Origin: Mesorhizobium terrae
GTDB taxonomy: Bacteria; Pseudomonadota; Alphaproteobacteria; Rhizobiales; Rhizobiaceae
Direction: 5' to 3'
Assembly (NCBI RefSeq): GCF_008727715.1
Contig: NZ_CP044218.1
Span: 4,881,501 to 4,945,500 of the forward strand
Length of the DNA: 64,000 bases
How positions within the stretch are numbered: position 1 is the first letter of the stretch; each line of letters starts with the position of its first letter. This document shows positions 1-8,866 of the stretch, piece after piece. A program made the position numbers and the translations under genes. The notes below the pieces were generated by a model, which ran no database searches, had not been told where the DNA came from, and saw only the letters and a program-made list of their open reading frames with translations.

Positions 1-219
1 GGTGTCGTTGCCAGCCTTGCCCAGCGAAATGATCGGCTCGGCGCCGAGCAGGTATTTCTTGCCGCCTTCGAAATTCGGCGCGACCAGGCCGGTGACGCCG
101 ACCTCCAGATACCAGTCGCCGTGAATCCAGTCGAAAAAGCCGTCCCCGGCGCGGGCGCCGGACGGGGCAGCAACGACAAGAGCAGCCAGTGCCGCCGGGA
201 GGAACCTTGCAGGACTCAT
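1..219 (-). CDS. MipA/OmpV family outer-membrane protein, N-terminal part (cut by window edge)
   Basis: Only the first 73 codons lie in the window; the gene continues past base 1. The start is the ATG at 219. The product opens with a signal peptide (MSPARFLPAALAALVVAAPS, then GARA), followed by a stretch with GDWYLEVG and LVAPNFEGGKKY. This resembles the first beta strands of MipA/OmpV family outer-membrane proteins, which scaffold murein enzymes or act as small porin-like barrels. The family call rests on N-terminal similarity by eye. It is transcribed away from the HdeD gene at 391. Confidence 0.6.
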   Translation of the reverse strand, partial: MSPARFLPAALAALVVAAPSGARAGDGFFDWIHGDWYLEVGVTGLVAPNFEGGKKYLLGAEPIISLGKAGNDT

Positions 220-390
220 TACAACACCATGCACAACTCACCGTTGCGTTGTCTATGACGGCCGTTTGGTAAAATTTGACTTAAATCCGCGATTTCCAAA
301 CAAATTCCGTTTCGGCGCCATCACTGGACGCCATATTGGCACGGCGTTATCGTCCGCCCTGTGACAGGCACAACCTTGGAGAGGATGGCC

Positions 391-969
391 ATGACCCTGC
401 CAACGGACGAATTGAAGAATGTAATCGGGCAAGCCCGTTCCAAATGGGGATGGTTCGTTGCCCTTGGCGTTTTGATGTTGATCCTGGGCGGCATCGCCTT
501 CGGCAATCTGTTCATCGCCACGGTCGTGTCGGTCTATTTCGTCGGATGGCTGATGCTGATCGCCGGCGCCATCGAGATCGTGCATGCCTTCGGCGTCAAG
601 ACCTGGGGACGGTTCTTCTACTGGCTGCTCAACGGCCTGCTTTATGCGGTGGCCGGCTTCTTCGCCTTCTACAATCCGCTGCTGGCCTCGGCGGTACTCA
701 CCCTGCTTTTGGCTATCGCGCTGGTGGCGTCGGGCCTGATCCGCACCACCGTCGGCTTCCAGCACCGCGCCGAAAAGGGTTCAGGCTGGATCATTGCCGC
801 CGGCATCATCACCGTGCTGGCGGGCCTGATCATCGCGCTGCGCTGGCCGGTCAACAGCCTGTGGGTGCTCGGCCTGTTCCTGGCGATCGACCTGATCTTC
901 CAGGGCTGGACCTACATCGCTTTCGGTCTGGGCTTGAGGGCCAGCGCGCCCGCGGACGCTAAAAAGTGA
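391..969 (+). CDS. HdeD family acid-resistance membrane protein (DUF308)
   Basis: An integral membrane protein of 192 residues with about six hydrophobic helices, matching the usual length and helix pattern of HdeD/DUF308 proteins. In E. coli HdeD contributes to acid resistance at high cell density; the role in rhizobia is not established. ATGs occur at 385 and 391. The GGAGAGG ribosome site at 378-384 abuts the first and lies 6 bases from the second, so 391 is preferred. The 3' end overlaps the convergent ribF gene by 11 bases (959-969), leaving no room for a separate terminator. Confidence 0.82.
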   Translation: MTLPTDELKNVIGQARSKWGWFVALGVLMLILGGIAFGNLFIATVVSVYFVGWLMLIAGAIEIVHAFGVKTWGRFFYWLLNGLLYAVAGFFAFYNPLLASAVLTLLLAIALVASGLIRTTVGFQHRAEKGSGWIIAAGIITVLAGLIIALRWPVNSLWVLGLFLAIDLIFQGWTYIAFGLGLRASAPADAKK

Positions 970-1942
970 TCTTCCCGTCGAGGGCGGAAAGTGGCCGCAC
1001 GCCGGCCAGCACCGCCCTCGCCTCCGCCTCGTCGCGCTTCATCTGGGCGACCAGCGGGTCAAGCCCCTCGAACTTCACCTCGCCGCGCAGATAGGCGAAG
1101 AACGATACCTCGCAGACCTCGCCGTAAAGGCTGTCGGAGAAGTCGAAGAGAAACGTCTCGAGCAGCGGCGCACCGTTGTCGTCCACCGTCGGGCGCCGCC
1201 CGAAACTGGCAACGCCATCGTGCAAGGTGCCGTCCTGGCGCCGGAAGCGGACGGCGTAAATGCCTTCCTTCAGCGTGGTTTGCGGCGAAAGCCTCATATT
1301 GGCGGTGGGGAAACCCAGCGTGCGGCCGAGCTGCTGGCCGCCGATGATCTCGCTTTCGACCGTGAAACGATAGCCCAACAGGCCTGCCGCTTCGGCCGGC
1401 TCGCCCTCGGTGAGCAGCGCCCTGATGCGGCTGGAGGAGACGACGTCCGTGCCCTCGTCGCAAAAAGCCTCGACCTGGGCGACGCCAAAACCGTGGCGCC
1501 TGCCAGCTTCCGCCAGATAGGCCGGGCCGCCCTGGCGGTCCTTGCCGAAATGGAAGTCGAAACCGGTGACCGCGCAGGAAATGCCGAGGTTCTTTTCCAG
1601 GATATCGGTGATGAAGGATTCCGCCGACCGCTCGGAAAATTCGCGGGTGAATTCCTGCTCGATAACGGCGTCGAAGCCGAAATAGGACAGGAGCCTCGCC
1701 TTCACCGGCGGCGGGGTGAGCACGAACAGCGGCACGTCCGGCCTGAAAACGGTGCGGGGATGCGGTTCGAAGGTCAGCACCAGCGCCGGGACGCCGCGCC
1801 GATGCGCCTCGTCCAATGCCCGCTGCAACACGGCCTGATGGCCGCGATGTACGCCGTCGAAATTGCCGATCGCCACCACGCCGCCGCGCAGACGGGACGG
1901 CAGCACCGTGTCGCCGGAAATGCGTTCGAACGGCTTGTCCAT
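959..1942 (-). CDS. ribF: Bifunctional riboflavin kinase / FAD synthetase
   Basis: Converts riboflavin to FMN and then FMN to FAD in the cytoplasm. The 327-residue length is normal for bacterial RibF. The N-terminal adenylyltransferase domain shows the nucleotide-binding motif GNFDGVHRGH (residues 26-35), a TFEPHP segment, and the SSSRIR loop near residue 170. The C-terminal flavokinase domain shows GRTLGFPTAN near residue 206 and the SFGRRPTVD and LETFLFDF strands. It follows the HAD hydrolase gene at 1952 by 9 bases on the same strand, so the two are probably cotranscribed. Confidence 0.95.
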   Translation of the reverse strand: MDKPFERISGDTVLPSRLRGGVVAIGNFDGVHRGHQAVLQRALDEAHRRGVPALVLTFEPHPRTVFRPDVPLFVLTPPPVKARLLSYFGFDAVIEQEFTREFSERSAESFITDILEKNLGISCAVTGFDFHFGKDRQGGPAYLAEAGRRHGFGVAQVEAFCDEGTDVVSSSRIRALLTEGEPAEAAGLLGYRFTVESEIIGGQQLGRTLGFPTANMRLSPQTTLKEGIYAVRFRRQDGTLHDGVASFGRRPTVDDNGAPLLETFLFDFSDSLYGEVCEVSFFAYLRGEVKFEGLDPLVAQMKRDEAEARAVLAGVRPLSALDGKITF

Positions 1943-1951
1943 GCCGCTCCC

Positions 1952-2812
1952 TTATTTCAGCCGCGGCATGACGGCAACGGGCCGGTAGCCGTGCTTTTCG
2001 AGGAAAGCCGCCAACCGCGCCGGATCGGGCCGCAACGGGTCGCCATAGTCGCGGGCATGAATGCCGCCGGAAATATAGAGCACGTCGAAGCCGTTGTCGG
2101 CGCCGCCCTTGACGTCGGTCATCATGCCGTCGCCGATGGCCAGCGCCTGGTTGCGCGTCAGGTCACGGCCGAGAGCCTCGCAAGCCGCCTTCATCGCCGC
2201 CGCATAGATCGGCGCATGCGGCTTGCCGGCGATCAGCGTGCGGCCGCCGAGCTGGGCGTAGTCGCGGGCAAGCGCGCCGGCGCACCAGATCAGCCTGTCG
2301 CCGCGCTCGACGATGATATCGGGATTGGCGCAGATGAACGGCAGGTTGCGCGCCCGCAGCCGCGCCAGCATCTCGGCATAGTCTTCCGGCGTTTCGGCCT
2401 CGTCGTCGAACAGGCCAGTGCAGACCACGGCCTGCGCCTCGAATTCCTCGACCAGTTCGACATCGAGCCCGTCATAGATGGTGACGTCGCGGTCCGGCCC
2501 GAGGTGGAATACCTTGCGCGGGCCTTCGGCGATCAGATCGCGCGTCACGTCGCCGGACGTCACCACGCGGTCGAACGCGTCGTCGGGCACGCCGATCACC
2601 CGCAACTGGGCGATCACGTCGGCGTTTCGACGCGGCGAATTGGTGATGAGCACCACCGCCAGCCCGGCCTTGCGAGCCTGCGCAAGGGCTGCGGCCGCAG
2701 CCGGAAAATGCGTCTCGCCATTGTGGACCACGCCCCAGACGTCGCACAAGAGCGTGTCATAGCGGCCGGAGACGGCAGTCAGCGTATCGATCGTTTCAAG
2801 CAGATCCGTCAT
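1952..2812 (-). CDS. TIGR01459-type HAD-superfamily hydrolase
   Basis: A 286-residue cytoplasmic haloacid-dehalogenase-like phosphatase. The first motif is in LLCDVWGVVHNGE near residue 22, where the nucleophilic Asp opens a D-x-W rather than D-x-D-x-T signature, as in NagD-like and TIGR01459 members. The second motif is LITNSPRR, the lysine motif is in GKPHAPIY, and the acidic motif is in AIGDGMMTDVKGG. The substrate is unknown; relatives act on phosphorylated sugars or nucleotides. It lies just upstream of ribF, a common alphaproteobacterial pairing that suggests, but does not prove, a link to flavin phosphates. Confidence 0.85.
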   Translation of the reverse strand: MTDLLETIDTLTAVSGRYDTLLCDVWGVVHNGETHFPAAAAALAQARKAGLAVVLITNSPRRNADVIAQLRVIGVPDDAFDRVVTSGDVTRDLIAEGPRKVFHLGPDRDVTIYDGLDVELVEEFEAQAVVCTGLFDDEAETPEDYAEMLARLRARNLPFICANPDIIVERGDRLIWCAGALARDYAQLGGRTLIAGKPHAPIYAAAMKAACEALGRDLTRNQALAIGDGMMTDVKGGADNGFDVLYISGGIHARDYGDPLRPDPARLAAFLEKHGYRPVAVMPRLK

Positions 2813-3042
2813 GGCATCCCAGAAAAACAGGCCGCGTTCGAGTGCTACCGGCCATGCCGGGACGGCCCCGGATTAGCCGAAGCCCGGGCGGCTGTCACCA
2901 GCTTTTGCCGTGACGGGCGATGGGCCAAAAGGCGAAGCCCGATCTGGCGCAATCAGCCGACGGGTCATGATCTTGCGGGTTGCGCGGCAAAGATGCAGTT
3001 TCGCGCCAGCGCGCTTGGATGCGCCACATCTGGGGGACTGCC

Positions 3043-3675
3043 GTGCCCGATACCGCCAATCACATCGCCTTCGCCCTGATCTGCCTCGGCATGGTGCTGA
3101 CGCCAGGCCCGAACATGATCTACCTGATCTCGCGCTCGCTCTCGCAAGGACCGAAAGCCGGGCTGATCTCGCTCGGCGGCGTTGCCGTCGGCTTCCTGTT
3201 CTATGTGCTGTGCGCGGCCTTCGGCATCACGGCGCTGCTGCTTGCCGTGCCCTATGCCTATGACGTGCTGCGGTTCGGCGGCGCGCTCTACCTGCTCTAC
3301 CTCGCCTGGCAGGCGCTGCGCCCCGGCGGGCGCTCGCCCTTCCAGGTGAAGGAGCTGCCGCGCGACCGGCCGCGCAAGCTGTTTATGATGGGGTTGATGA
3401 CCAATCTGCTCAATCCGAAGGTCGCAGTGCTCTATCTGTCGCTGCTGCCGCAGTTCATCGAGCCCGAAAAGGGCCACGTGCTGTCGCAGCTTCTGGTGCT
3501 GGGCGTAACGCAGATCACCATCAGCCTGAGCGTCAACGCCGTCATCGCGGTCACGGCGGGTTCCATAGCGGTGTTCCTGGCCGGGCGACCGCTATGGATG
3601 CTGATCCAGCGTTGGCTGATGGGAACCGTGCTGGCGGCGCTGGCCGTGCGGATGGCGACCGAAAGCCAGCGCTGA
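3043..3675 (+). CDS. LysE/RhtB family amino-acid exporter
   Basis: A 210-residue membrane protein with about six helices. It carries the LysE-family signature LTPGPN (residues 19-24) and a second conserved segment, TNLLNPKVAVLY, near residue 123. Family members export basic or neutral amino acids or homoserine lactones; the substrate cannot be read from sequence. The start is taken as the GTG at 3043, because the conserved N-terminus PDTANHIAFAL begins there and a GGGGGA ribosome site precedes it; the frame is open further upstream to 2980. It is transcribed divergently from the HAD/ribF pair. Confidence 0.85.
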   Translation: MPDTANHIAFALICLGMVLTPGPNMIYLISRSLSQGPKAGLISLGGVAVGFLFYVLCAAFGITALLLAVPYAYDVLRFGGALYLLYLAWQALRPGGRSPFQVKELPRDRPRKLFMMGLMTNLLNPKVAVLYLSLLPQFIEPEKGHVLSQLLVLGVTQITISLSVNAVIAVTAGSIAVFLAGRPLWMLIQRWLMGTVLAALAVRMATESQR

Positions 3676-3694
3676 TCAAGGTAACCCGACAGGC

Positions 3695-4513
3695 CTACAT
3701 CGGCCGCCGGTCGGCCTTGCCTTCCGGTACCACCACCTTGCGGTAGAGGTGCCAGGTGGCGTGGCCGAGGATCGGCATGACGATGGCAAGGCCGGCAAAC
3801 AGCGGGATCGAGCCGATCACCAGTAACACCGCCACGATCAGACCCCAGGCCAGCATCGGCACGGGGTTCATGGCGACGGCGCGCACCGAAGTCTCGATCG
3901 CCGACACCACGCCGACGTCACGATCAAGCAGCAGCGGGAAGGCGATGACGGTCGTTGCCAGCACGATCAGCGCAAAGACAAAACCGGTCAAATTGCCGAG
4001 GAGGATGAGCCGCCAGCCCTGGTTGGTGGTGAACAGGTCCCGAACGAAGGTTCCAAGCGCTGCCGGAGGCTGGTCGCCAAAGGACGATGCATAGATCGAT
4101 TGCGCCGTGAACAGCCACAAGAGGAAGAACGCCATCAGCATGATGCCGATGACGGCGATGGACGGCAGCGCCGGCGAATGGCGCACATCGAGCGCACGCT
4201 TCCAGGACGTGTCCATGCCGCGCTCGCGCCGCCGCGACATCTCGTAAAGACCAATGGCTGCAAAGGGGCCGACGAGTGCAAAACCGGTCATCAGCGGGTA
4301 GACCAGCTGGATGGCGTTGGAGCCCGACGTCCACTCCGTCAGGATCAGCCCGACGATCGGATAGATCAGCCCGAGGAAGACGTAGTGCGAAGGTTTCGCC
4401 CAAAAATCCTCGGCACCGCGCTTCAGGGCGTCGAACAGGTCTGAAATGGAAATCCGGCGCACCGTCGGCAACTCAAGTCCGTGCGCCCCTGCCATGACAT
4501 GAAAACCGGCCAT
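3695..4513 (-). CDS. DUF2189 domain integral membrane protein
   Basis: A 272-residue membrane protein with about six hydrophobic helices. The sequences following residue 15 (RRISISDLFDALKRGAEDFW) and the central AFFLLWLFTAQSIY segment fit DUF2189, an uncharacterised alphaproteobacterial family. The start is chosen at the ATG at 4513, because an AGGAGG site lies 6 bases upstream; the ATG at 4519 touches that site. It is convergent with the LysE gene, with 19 bases between the stops. The function is unknown. Confidence 0.72.
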   Translation of the reverse strand: MAGFHVMAGAHGLELPTVRRISISDLFDALKRGAEDFWAKPSHYVFLGLIYPIVGLILTEWTSGSNAIQLVYPLMTGFALVGPFAAIGLYEMSRRRERGMDTSWKRALDVRHSPALPSIAVIGIMLMAFFLLWLFTAQSIYASSFGDQPPAALGTFVRDLFTTNQGWRLILLGNLTGFVFALIVLATTVIAFPLLLDRDVGVVSAIETSVRAVAMNPVPMLAWGLIVAVLLVIGSIPLFAGLAIVMPILGHATWHLYRKVVVPEGKADRRPM

Positions 4514-4696
4514 TACCATCCTCCTGTCGGGTTGGAGAGCGGTCACCGCCGAGGGTCGAAACCCTTGATGGCCGCCCGTGGCTGCCACTGTCTGAACGTC
4601 TCACCATAACAGCTTCGTCCACGACTGTCGTCCGGGCGGCATCACAGTTTCTTGAGACGCCTGCCAAAAGCCATTTTCGCGGGTATGGAAGAGACG

Positions 4697-5218
4697 ATGA
4701 CACTTTCAGATTCGACCGCCCGATCGCCCACCCCGCTCCTCTCGATGGACCGGCGCGCCCTGCTGAGGTTTGGCGGCTTCGGCGCGCTCGCCTTGCTCGC
4801 CGGCTGCGGCACGATGCGCCCGACCGGCGAAAGTGGCGGCTCCTCGGCGGCGGCAAGCGGCATCGTTTCCGGCATCCGCTCGGGTGCCGGCCTGACGGCG
4901 CTCAGCCCCGACGCGCAGCTTGAACAGGCCGCGCTGCAGCAAGCGCGCTATATGGCCAGCGCGGGGCGAATGGAGCACACGACCGGCTGGGGCAAGGATT
5001 TCGCCGCGCGCGTCTCCGACAACGGCATCAAGGGCGCGGCCGCCGAAAACATCGCCCAAGGCCGCATGGACCTGACGCGCCTGTTCGACATGTGGATGAA
5101 CTCGCCGCCGCATCGCCGCAACATGCTCGATCCGCGTTTCACGCGCTTCGGCCTCGCCTATGTCGGCGATGCGTCACGGCCTGGTTGGCGGTATTGGGCG
5201 TTGGTTTTGGGGAAGTAG
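4697..5218 (+). CDS. CAP/SCP domain lipoprotein
   Basis: A secreted 173-residue protein. Residues 19-37 form an export signal with a twin arginine (DRRALL) and a lipobox ending LLAGC (Cys37), so it is probably a lipoprotein. The remainder is a CAP (SCP/PR-1) domain with the hallmark MWMNSPPHRRNML near residue 132 and the AAAENIAQG strand before it. Bacterial CAP proteins are poorly understood and may bind lipids or glycans. The start at 4697 follows a GGAAGAG site; the ATG at 4685 is an alternative. The stop codon is 2 bases before the heptamer array at 5221. Confidence 0.85.
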   Translation: MTLSDSTARSPTPLLSMDRRALLRFGGFGALALLAGCGTMRPTGESGGSSAAASGIVSGIRSGAGLTALSPDAQLEQAALQQARYMASAGRMEHTTGWGKDFAARVSDNGIKGAAAENIAQGRMDLTRLFDMWMNSPPHRRNMLDPRFTRFGLAYVGDASRPGWRYWALVLGK

Positions 5219-5220
5219 GG

Positions 5221-5304
5221 CAGTCGGCAGTCGGCAGTCGGCAGTCGGCAGTCGGCAGTCGGCAGTCGGCAGTCGGCAGTCGGCAGTCGGCAGTCGGCAG
5301 TCGG
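5221..5304 (+). repeat. Twelve perfect tandem copies of the heptamer CAGTCGG
   Basis: The 84 bases are exactly 12 copies of CAGTCGG with no variant. They start two bases after the CAP-protein stop codon. Perfect identity suggests recent expansion or slippage, so copy number probably varies between isolates. The same unit recurs in inverted orientation at 5356-5383 and as the terminal repeats of the element at 57201-57679. Confidence 0.97.
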
Positions 5305-5355
5305 AAAATAATGGCTGATTTCGACCATGCCTAGCCAATTTCTCACCAGTAAGTT

Positions 5356-5383
5356 CCGACTGCCGACTGCCGACTGCCGATTG
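5356..5383 (-). repeat. Inverted heptamer array (three CCGACTG plus CCGATTG)
   Basis: Four heptamers in the opposite orientation to the array at 5221-5304, with 51 bases of unrecognised sequence between the arrays. The outermost unit is the variant CCGATTG, read as CAATCGG on the other strand. That is also the outermost unit at both ends of the 57-kb element. The array ends two bases from the stop codon of the convergent MFS gene. The two arrays could pair into a long stem and may act as a bidirectional transcription barrier, though there is no T-run. Confidence 0.95.
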
Positions 5384-5385
5384 CC

Positions 5386-6921
5386 TCAATCCATATGCAC
5401 CGCCGGCGCGGCCGCGCCGCCTGCAGACTTCTTCGGCGATTTGAGCAGGAAGATGAGCGGAATGGCGCTGAGCGTCACCAGCATCATCAGTTTGAAGTCG
5501 GAGACGTAAGAAACCATCTGGGCCTGGATGTTGACGAGACCGTCCACCTGCGACAGCGCGGTGCGGTCGCCCATCGCCGCCGACGGGTTAGCGATCCATA
5601 GGTTCGGGTTGAACGGGTTGATGAAGGCCGACAGCTCCGAGTGGTTGATCTGCGTGTTCTGCGTCAGCATCACCGCAAAGGCCGAGATGCCGATGGAGGA
5701 ACCGATGTTGCGCACCAGCGTGAACAGCGCCGTCGCATCCGGCAGACCCGAGGGGTTTAGCGTCGAGAAGGCCATCGTTGAAATCGGCACGAAGACCAGC
5801 CCTAGTCCCAGACCCTGCACGATGCCGGACGACACGATCGGCCAGGCATCCATCTGCGGCGTGAAACCGGCCATCATGTTGAACGAATAGGCTGTGAGCA
5901 GCATGCCGACGAAGATCAGCTTCCTCGGATCGACGATGCGCATCAGGCGTCCGACCGCCAGCATCGAGATCATCGTGCCGACACCGCGCGGCGCCATCAC
6001 CATGCCCGTCGTCACCGTGGGATAGCCGAAGATCGCCGAGAGCATGGGCGGCATCAGCGCCATGCCGGCCAGGAGAATGACGCCGATGATGAAGATGAAC
6101 ACCAGCGCCGCCGCGAAATTGCGGTCGAGGAAGATCTTGGCGTCGATGAACGGGCGGTCGGCGGACATGGTGTGCACAACAAAGACCCAGATGCCGATGA
6201 CGGCGAGGCCGGTCTCGATCCAGATCTCGGTCGAGGAGAACCAGTCGGCATCGGCACCGCGGTCGAGCATCAATTGCAGCGCGCCGACGCCCAGCGACAG
6301 CATGGCGAAGCCGAAGAAGTCGAAGCCGCGGATGCGCTTGGGGATGCTGGGCAGGAAGGCGGCCATGCCGAGGAAGGCGACGATGCCGACCGGCAGGTTG
6401 ATCAGGAACACCCAGCGCCAGTTGTAGCTGTCGGTCAGCCAGCCGCCCAGCGTCGGCCCGACCACGGGCCCGACCATGATGCCGGCGCCCCAGATCGCCA
6501 TGGCCTGACCCCGGCGTTCCTTGGGATTGATGTCCATCAGGAAAAGCTGCGACAGCGGCACGATCGATGCGCCGAACACGCCCTGCATGAGGCGGAACAG
6601 CACCATCGTTTCCAGGCTCCAGGCGAGCCCGCACAAAAGCGAAAAGAAGACGAAGCCGACGACCGAGCCCAGGAACAGCTCCTTGCGGCCGAACTTGTCG
6701 GACAGCCAGCCGGTCATCGGCGTGACGATGGCGGCCGCGACGATGTAGGACGTCAGCACCCAGTTGATGGTGTCAGGCGACGCGCCGAGGTCGCCCGACA
6801 TCGACGGCAGCGCGACATTGGCAATGGTGGTGTCCAGCACCTGCATCACCGTCGCCGCCATGATCGCCACGGTGGCCAGCCCACGGTTCGGGACTTCGCG
6901 ATAACCTTGATCTGCACTCAT
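5386..6921 (-). CDS. DHA2 family multidrug efflux MFS permease (EmrB/QacA type)
   Basis: A 511-residue inner-membrane drug/proton antiporter with about 14 helices, the usual DHA2 size. It shows the LDTTIANVALP motif (residues 29-39), the loop motif GWLSDKFGRK (71-80), and the motif-C segment GAGIMVGPVVGPTLGGW with DSYNWRWVF after it. With the membrane-fusion protein at 7182-8360 it should form an EmrAB-like pump, possibly with a TolC-type outer channel encoded elsewhere. It lies downstream of the MarR and HlyD genes on the same strand, but a 260-base gap separates it from HlyD. That gap shows no clear promoter to my eye. Confidence 0.92.
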   Translation of the reverse strand: MSADQGYREVPNRGLATVAIMAATVMQVLDTTIANVALPSMSGDLGASPDTINWVLTSYIVAAAIVTPMTGWLSDKFGRKELFLGSVVGFVFFSLLCGLAWSLETMVLFRLMQGVFGASIVPLSQLFLMDINPKERRGQAMAIWGAGIMVGPVVGPTLGGWLTDSYNWRWVFLINLPVGIVAFLGMAAFLPSIPKRIRGFDFFGFAMLSLGVGALQLMLDRGADADWFSSTEIWIETGLAVIGIWVFVVHTMSADRPFIDAKIFLDRNFAAALVFIFIIGVILLAGMALMPPMLSAIFGYPTVTTGMVMAPRGVGTMISMLAVGRLMRIVDPRKLIFVGMLLTAYSFNMMAGFTPQMDAWPIVSSGIVQGLGLGLVFVPISTMAFSTLNPSGLPDATALFTLVRNIGSSIGISAFAVMLTQNTQINHSELSAFINPFNPNLWIANPSAAMGDRTALSQVDGLVNIQAQMVSYVSDFKLMMLVTLSAIPLIFLLKSPKKSAGGAAAPAVHMD

Positions 6922-7181
6922 GGCAATTTCGATCCAGTCCGGAGCGGTCGGCGCCTGAAGGGCTTTCCGGGCGGCAAGGCAACCTCGTCAGGGGATTGCC
7001 AGCCATTTTGGGGGTTTAACGGCCAGCGCCTGCTTTCGCGCGCCTGCCGCCCGGAAACTCTTGGTGGTGCCGGCGGTCGAGGGATCGGGACGCATAAGCG
7101 TCACCACAATCACACGCCGCGCCGGCCCGCCGGCAAACCGATCCTCCTCGTCAAACTGTGGTGCGGCTCGCTTAAGCCGCT

Positions 7182-8360
7182 TTACTTGGCCTCACCGGCG
7201 AAGGCGTGGCCAAACAGGCTGCCGAAACCGCGCGATGCGCCGGTGTCGACGGTGACGGAGGCACTCATGCCGGCACGCAGAGCCAGCTTGGCGTCGCTGT
7301 CGTCCAGTTGCAGGCGCACAGGGATGCGCTGCGTGACCTTGACCCAGTTGCCGGTGGCGTTCTGGGCCGGAAGCAGCGAGAACTGCGCGCCGGTGCCGGC
7401 GCCGATTGCCTGCACGGTGGCCTTGAAGGTCTTGTCCGGATAGGTGTCGAGCACGATGTCGGCCTTCTGGCCGGGCTTCAAGCGGGTGAGCTGGGTTTCC
7501 TTGAAGTTCGCGTCGACCCAGGTGTCGCCGGTCTCGACCAGCGCAAACAGCGGCGTGCCGACGCCCACATACTGGCCGACCTTGAAGGACGCAGCCTTGT
7601 AGACGACGCCGTCGTCAGGCGCGCGCACCGTCGCCTGGGTCAGGTCGAAAGCGGCCTTGTCGCGGGCGGCGAGTGCCGCCAACACGGTCGGGTGCTTGTC
7701 GGTGGCGATGTCGGGATTGCCGTCCAGCGCGGCCTTGGCACTGTCGATGCCCTGCTGGGCGACGGAAAGCTGCTGCTTGGCCTTGTCCAGATCGTTGCGG
7801 GTCTGGTCGAGCGTCGACTGCGGGTTGATGCCCTTCTTCACCAGATCGGCGGCGCGGTCATATTGCGACTGGGCGTAGTCGACCTCGCTGGAGGCGGACC
7901 TGGCCTGCGCCTGTGCCTGGTTGTAAGCGGCGCGCAGCTGCTCGACGCCGAGGCGTGCATTGGCAACCGCAGCATCAGCCTGGGCCAGCGCGATCCGGTA
8001 CGGCTCGGGATCGACGGCGAACAGCACGTCGCCCTTCCTGACGCCCATATTGTCGGCGACGTTCACCTGAACGATGCGGCCGGGAACATTGGCCGCGATC
8101 GACAGCGTCGCCTGCTGCAGATTGGCGTTTTCGGTCTCTTCGTAGCGACCGCCGGTCACCCAGTAGTAGCCGCCGGCGGCGACGAGCACGAGCGGCACCG
8201 ACACCATCAGGATGAAGCGCAGGCCGCGCGACTTCTTCTTCTGCGGCACGGGCGCCGGCTCGATCGGCGGCGCAGCGATCACCGGCTGCGCCGGCGGCGC
8301 GGGCTGCTCGATCTCGAGCTTGGTCACTTCACTCTCGTCGATCTTGGACACGGCGTTCAT
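7182..8360 (-). CDS. HlyD/EmrA family membrane-fusion (adaptor) protein
   Basis: A 392-residue periplasmic adaptor anchored by one N-terminal helix (about residues 47-68) after a proline-rich cytoplasmic leader. The biotinyl-lipoyl-like half-motifs (IAANVPGRIVQVNVADNMGV and later ATVRAPDDGVVYKA) flank a long helical hairpin (about residues 120-220) rich in Ala, Gln and Lys. It links the MFS pump encoded at 5386-6921 to an outer-membrane channel. Its ATG overlaps the stop of the MarR gene in an ATGA arrangement (8357-8360), so the repressor and adaptor are translationally coupled. Confidence 0.92.
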   Translation of the reverse strand: MNAVSKIDESEVTKLEIEQPAPPAQPVIAAPPIEPAPVPQKKKSRGLRFILMVSVPLVLVAAGGYYWVTGGRYEETENANLQQATLSIAANVPGRIVQVNVADNMGVRKGDVLFAVDPEPYRIALAQADAAVANARLGVEQLRAAYNQAQAQARSASSEVDYAQSQYDRAADLVKKGINPQSTLDQTRNDLDKAKQQLSVAQQGIDSAKAALDGNPDIATDKHPTVLAALAARDKAAFDLTQATVRAPDDGVVYKAASFKVGQYVGVGTPLFALVETGDTWVDANFKETQLTRLKPGQKADIVLDTYPDKTFKATVQAIGAGTGAQFSLLPAQNATGNWVKVTQRIPVRLQLDDSDAKLALRAGMSASVTVDTGASRGFGSLFGHAFAGEAK

Positions 8361-8857
8361 TGGTCTGCACTCTCTAACGTCTTGGCTTCAGTGCCATTGT
8401 CAGCGTCTTGGGAGGACGTGATGGTGGTGTTGAGGTTCTCGATGACCTTCTCGAGCCCCTGCATGATTGTCTGCTGATCGGCCTTCGATATTCCAGCGAA
8501 TGCCTCTTCGGTGACCGTGCCGACGAAACTCTTCACGTAGAGGAAGGCTTCGCGGCCCTGTTCGGTGAGGAACAGCGCGCGCACGCGGCGGTCATTGGCA
8601 TCGGCCCGGCGTTCGACCCAGCCGCCCTGCTCCATGCGGTCGAGCATGCGGGAAACGCTGATCGGCTCGATTTCCAGATATTCAGCGAGGCGGGCCTGCG
8701 TCGTGCCTTCTTCCTTGGCCACCCAGAACAGCAACCGCCATTGAGCGGCGGAAAGATGCGTGTTGATCGCCATCTGTTCCAAACGCTTGCGCAAAAGCCG
8801 GCCCACCGTGTGGACCAGGAAGCCGATCGTATGTTCCGTGTTCGAAGACATAAGCAT
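8357..8857 (-). CDS. MarR family transcriptional repressor of the efflux operon
   Basis: A 166-residue winged-helix regulator of normal MarR length. The DNA-binding region includes QARLAEYLEIEPISVSRMLDRME and the wing sequence DANDRRVRALFLTEQGRE. It heads the pump operon, so by analogy with MarR/EmrR it probably represses its own operon and is released by the pump's substrates. In-frame ATGs occur at 8857 and 8851; neither has a strong ribosome site. A 12-bp palindrome lies just upstream at 8867-8878. Confidence 0.92.
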   Translation of the reverse strand: MLMSSNTEHTIGFLVHTVGRLLRKRLEQMAINTHLSAAQWRLLFWVAKEEGTTQARLAEYLEIEPISVSRMLDRMEQGGWVERRADANDRRVRALFLTEQGREAFLYVKSFVGTVTEEAFAGISKADQQTIMQGLEKVIENLNTTITSSQDADNGTEAKTLESADQ

Positions 8858-8866
8858 GACATATAA

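Noticed and set aside
1220..3079. A 619-codon plus-strand frame across ribF and the HAD gene
   Set aside because: It lies antisense to two recognised genes and has a low-complexity composition.
5221..5383. Possible CRISPR array
   Set aside because: The repeats are 7 bp and contiguous with no spacers, and no cas genes are nearby.
5092..5389. Small open frames translating the heptamer array (GSRQSAV repeats)
   Set aside because: A 7-bp repeat free of stop codons stays open in several frames; there is no start signal or conserved partner.
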